From NCBI GenBank assembly GCA_040387515.1, contig JAZKDP010000012.1:25570-89569 (forward strand): DNA of 64,000 nt, given 5' to 3'. The stretch is from Methylotenera_A sp040387515. GTDB lineage: Bacteria; Pseudomonadota; Gammaproteobacteria; Burkholderiales; Methylophilaceae. The notes beneath the pieces were generated by a model. That model worked only from the letters and a program-made list of their open reading frames with translations. It ran no database searches and was not told where the DNA came from. The translations under genes and the position numbers were made by a program. Positions 62,321 through 64,000 of this stretch are shown one piece after another (position 1 is the stretch's first letter; each line of letters begins with the position of its first letter).

Positions 62321-63532
62321 ATGAATATATTACTGATTTCAGATGTTTATTTTCCGCGCGTCAATGGCGTTTCTACTTCAATCCGAACGTTTACCCAGCA
62401 ATTACAAACTCTTGGGCACAGCGTACATCTGATTGCGCCAGACTATGGCGTGGTCACCGAAGATGAGGCTTGGATCACTCGAGTGCCTGCACGCTCTATT
62501 TATTTTGATCCTGAAGATAAGTTGATGAAATATAACGAAGTGCTACGTTTAGCGGATAAGTTGCAGGCAAAGCATTTTGACGTGATTCATATTCACACGC
62601 CATTTATTGCGCATTATGCGGGCTTAAAACTATCTAAACTGCTGCAGATTCCTGTTTTAGAAACCTACCATACTTTTTTTGAAGATTACTTGCATCATTA
62701 TTTGCCATGGATTCCACAGTTTGCCGCACGTGGTTTGGCGCGATTAATCTCTAAAAACCAGTGCAATCAGGTAGATGCGATTGTTGCACCGTCGCAACCC
62801 ATGTTGGACGTGCTGCGTACTTATGGCGTGAATACTTTGGCCGAAGTGATTGCCACCGGCTTGCAAACTAGCAGTTTTAATCCTGCTGACGGTAATGTTT
62901 TTAAACAGAAGCATGGCATAGCGTTAGAGCGCCCAATGATATTGTATGTAGGACGGGTTGCGCACGAAAAAAATATTGGATTTTTATTAGTGGTGGCTAA
63001 ACTATTAAGCGATGTGATGCCAAATGTGTTGTTGGTAATTGCTGGCGAAGGGCCAGCATTGCCAAGTTTGCGTGCCTTGGTTCAATCGCATGGCATTGAA
63101 AAAAACGTACAATTTATTGGCTATTTAGATCGCAATACAGAGTTGAATGGTTGTTATAAAGCGGCCGATGTATTTGTGTTTGCTTCAAAAAGTGAGACAC
63201 AGGGTTTAGTGATATTAGAAGCGATGGCACAAGGTACACCAGTCGTTGCGATTGCTGAATTAGGCACAGCCTCTATTTTAGTAGAAGGACAAGGCGCGCT
63301 GATTTCGATCGAAAATGAATCAGAGTTTGTGCAAAAAGTGCATGGCTTGCTGATTAATCCGCAACGCCGCAAGCAATTGGGTGAGGCTGCGCGTGAATAT
63401 GCACAGAAAAAATGGACCGCCGCTAAGCAAGCAGATCGTATGGTTAAGTTTTATGGCAATGTATTGGATGGTCAAAATAAGCAGGTTAAAAAAGCAGCGA
63501 TGCTGAATGTTCAGCAGATAGAAAGCTTATAG
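62321..63532 (+). CDS. GT4 glycosyltransferase, diacylglycerol glucosyltransferase-like
   Basis: This 403-residue retaining glycosyltransferase is close to the 1,2-diacylglycerol 3-glucosyltransferase/MgtA group. The N-terminal segment is MNILLISDVYFPRVNGVSTSI, with HIHTPFIAHYAG and ETYHTFFEDYLHHYLP in the acceptor domain, characteristic of the DAG-glycosyltransferase subfamily. The donor motif EX7E has Glu292 and Glu300 in KSETQGLVILEAMAQG. It would be a membrane-associated enzyme making glycolipid from diacylglycerol, which in phosphate-limited bacteria replaces phospholipid. The position divergent from the phospholipase C-like gene supports that. Confidence 0.83.
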   Translation: MNILLISDVYFPRVNGVSTSIRTFTQQLQTLGHSVHLIAPDYGVVTEDEAWITRVPARSIYFDPEDKLMKYNEVLRLADKLQAKHFDVIHIHTPFIAHYAGLKLSKLLQIPVLETYHTFFEDYLHHYLPWIPQFAARGLARLISKNQCNQVDAIVAPSQPMLDVLRTYGVNTLAEVIATGLQTSSFNPADGNVFKQKHGIALERPMILYVGRVAHEKNIGFLLVVAKLLSDVMPNVLLVIAGEGPALPSLRALVQSHGIEKNVQFIGYLDRNTELNGCYKAADVFVFASKSETQGLVILEAMAQGTPVVAIAELGTASILVEGQGALISIENESEFVQKVHGLLINPQRRKQLGEAAREYAQKKWTAAKQADRMVKFYGNVLDGQNKQVKKAAMLNVQQIESL

Positions 63533-63571
63533 ATTTAATATGTGACTAAAATTAAGTCAGTAGTTTTAGCC

Positions 63572-63604
63572 AATAAAAAAGCCAGCATTGCTGGCTTTTT
63601 TATT
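63572..63604. terminator. bidirectional Rho-independent terminator
   Basis: A perfect inverted repeat (AATAAAAAAGCCAGC at 63572-63586, ATT loop, complement at 63590-63604) has A-rich left and T-rich right ends, so it can terminate both the GT4 gene and the convergent pstB gene. Confidence 0.95.
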
Positions 63605-63670
63605 GATCTAATTTGATTATTAAAACCTTAATTAAATAGTAGAGGCCTACTTAATGTAGCCGACTAAACA

Positions 63671-64000
63671 TTAACCAAATTTACCTGTAATGTAATCTTC
63701 AGTTTCTTTACGGGTTGGGCGTGTAAAGATCATGTCTGTATCACCATACTCAATCAACTCGCCCAAGTACATATAAGCGGTGTAGTCCGATACGCGTGCG
63801 GCTTGTTGCATATTATGCGTCACCACCAAAATAGTCAGCTTTTCTTTTAGCTCACTCATTAATTCCTCAATATTGGCGGTAGCGATCGGGTCAAGCGCAG
63901 AGGTCGGCTCATCAAACAACATGATCTCAGGGTCTGTCGCCAATGCGCGCGCAATACATAAACGTTGTTGCTGGCCGCCAGATAAGTTAAAGGCCAAATC
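63671..64000 (-). CDS. pstB: phosphate ABC transporter ATP-binding protein PstB (partial, 5' end beyond window)
   Basis: This is the C-terminal part (about 109 residues) of the ATPase that powers high-affinity phosphate import by PstSCAB. It shows the ABC signature LSGGQQQRL, Walker B IMLFDEPTSALDP and the switch histidine in VVTHNMQQA, and ends in the PstB-typical AARVSDYTAYMYLGELIEYGDTDMIFTRP and ITGKFG. The Walker A motif and start lie outside the right edge. Genes for pstS, pstC and pstA are expected upstream on the same strand, outside the window. Confidence 0.97.
   Translation of the reverse strand, partial: DLAFNLSGGQQQRLCIARALATDPEIMLFDEPTSALDPIATANIEELMSELKEKLTILVVTHNMQQAARVSDYTAYMYLGELIEYGDTDMIFTRPTRKETEDYITGKFG

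Noticed and set aside
1..64000. CRISPR arrays, tRNA or rRNA genes, prophage or IS elements
   Set aside because: No regularly spaced direct repeats, cloverleaf-like sequences, integrases or transposases were recognised anywhere in the window.

Overview
The window looks like chromosomal core DNA of an AT-leaning betaproteobacterium, most likely a methylotroph of the Methylophilaceae (Methylotenera/Methylophilus type). This is an inference. It rests on betaproteobacterial gene orders (fur divergent from bamE-dapB; greA, yhbY, rlmE, ftsH, folP, glmM in a row; hrcA, nadK and recN close together), an isolated edd-eda pair without glucose-uptake genes, two PEP-CTERM proteins, and the Pseudomonas-like but AT-richer LPS core locus. 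No rRNA, tRNA, CRISPR array, prophage or insertion sequence was recognised. A 10-base run of N near the left edge marks an assembly gap, and the right edge cuts through pstB.

Layout. 95-6222: an M16 peptidase-like protein, rsmD-coaD-ferredoxin, gloA, small hypotheticals, a 2OG-Fe(II) oxygenase-like protein and rlmF. 7242-12966: a complete RND efflux operon (adaptor, pump, outer-membrane channel) that resembles Bacteroidetes pumps. 13059-16944: grpE, dnaK, dnaJ on the minus strand, with sigma32-like promoters in front of grpE and dnaK. 17009-36101: a large LPS-core region. It holds waaC, waaG, waaP, an acyltransferase, an InaA-type kinase, a GT9 transferase, a two-domain kinase, a carbamoyltransferase, an O-antigen-ligase-like protein, a GT2 transferase, and the ADP-heptose set hldD-gmhA-hldE-waaF. 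The edd-eda pair is embedded in it. 36139-42367: hemH, hrcA, a PEP-CTERM protein, nadK, recN. 42421-48848: a frameshifted lipoprotein gene, an M48 peptidase with TPRs, fur, bamE, dapB, a second PEP-CTERM protein, and small stress or membrane proteins. 49049-60506: carAB, greA, yhbY, rlmE, ftsH, folP, glmM. 60573-64000: a PAP2 phosphatase, a zinc phospholipase C-like protein, a diacylglycerol-glucosyltransferase-like GT4 and pstB, with Pho-box-like repeats in the intergenic DNA.

Two groups of genes appear to work together. First, the LPS genes describe a heptose core that is made (gmhA, hldE, hldD), transferred (waaC, waaF), extended (waaG and others), phosphorylated several times (four kinase-like domains in three proteins) and probably carbamoylated, a set that closely parallels the P. 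aeruginosa core locus. Second, the right-hand end looks like a phosphate-starvation module. Phospholipid would be cleaved to diacylglycerol and the diacylglycerol glycosylated, while Pst imports phosphate. The best direct regulatory evidence is a run of three 7-bp PhoB-like half-sites spaced exactly 11 bp apart at 62212-62240.

Other notable items are a dispersed hairpin repeat with a constant 25-nt core and unrelated self-complementary arms (28083-28187 and 40591-40669), a lipoprotein gene with two frameshifts (42421-42860), and nearly identical 3' ends in the two PEP-CTERM genes.
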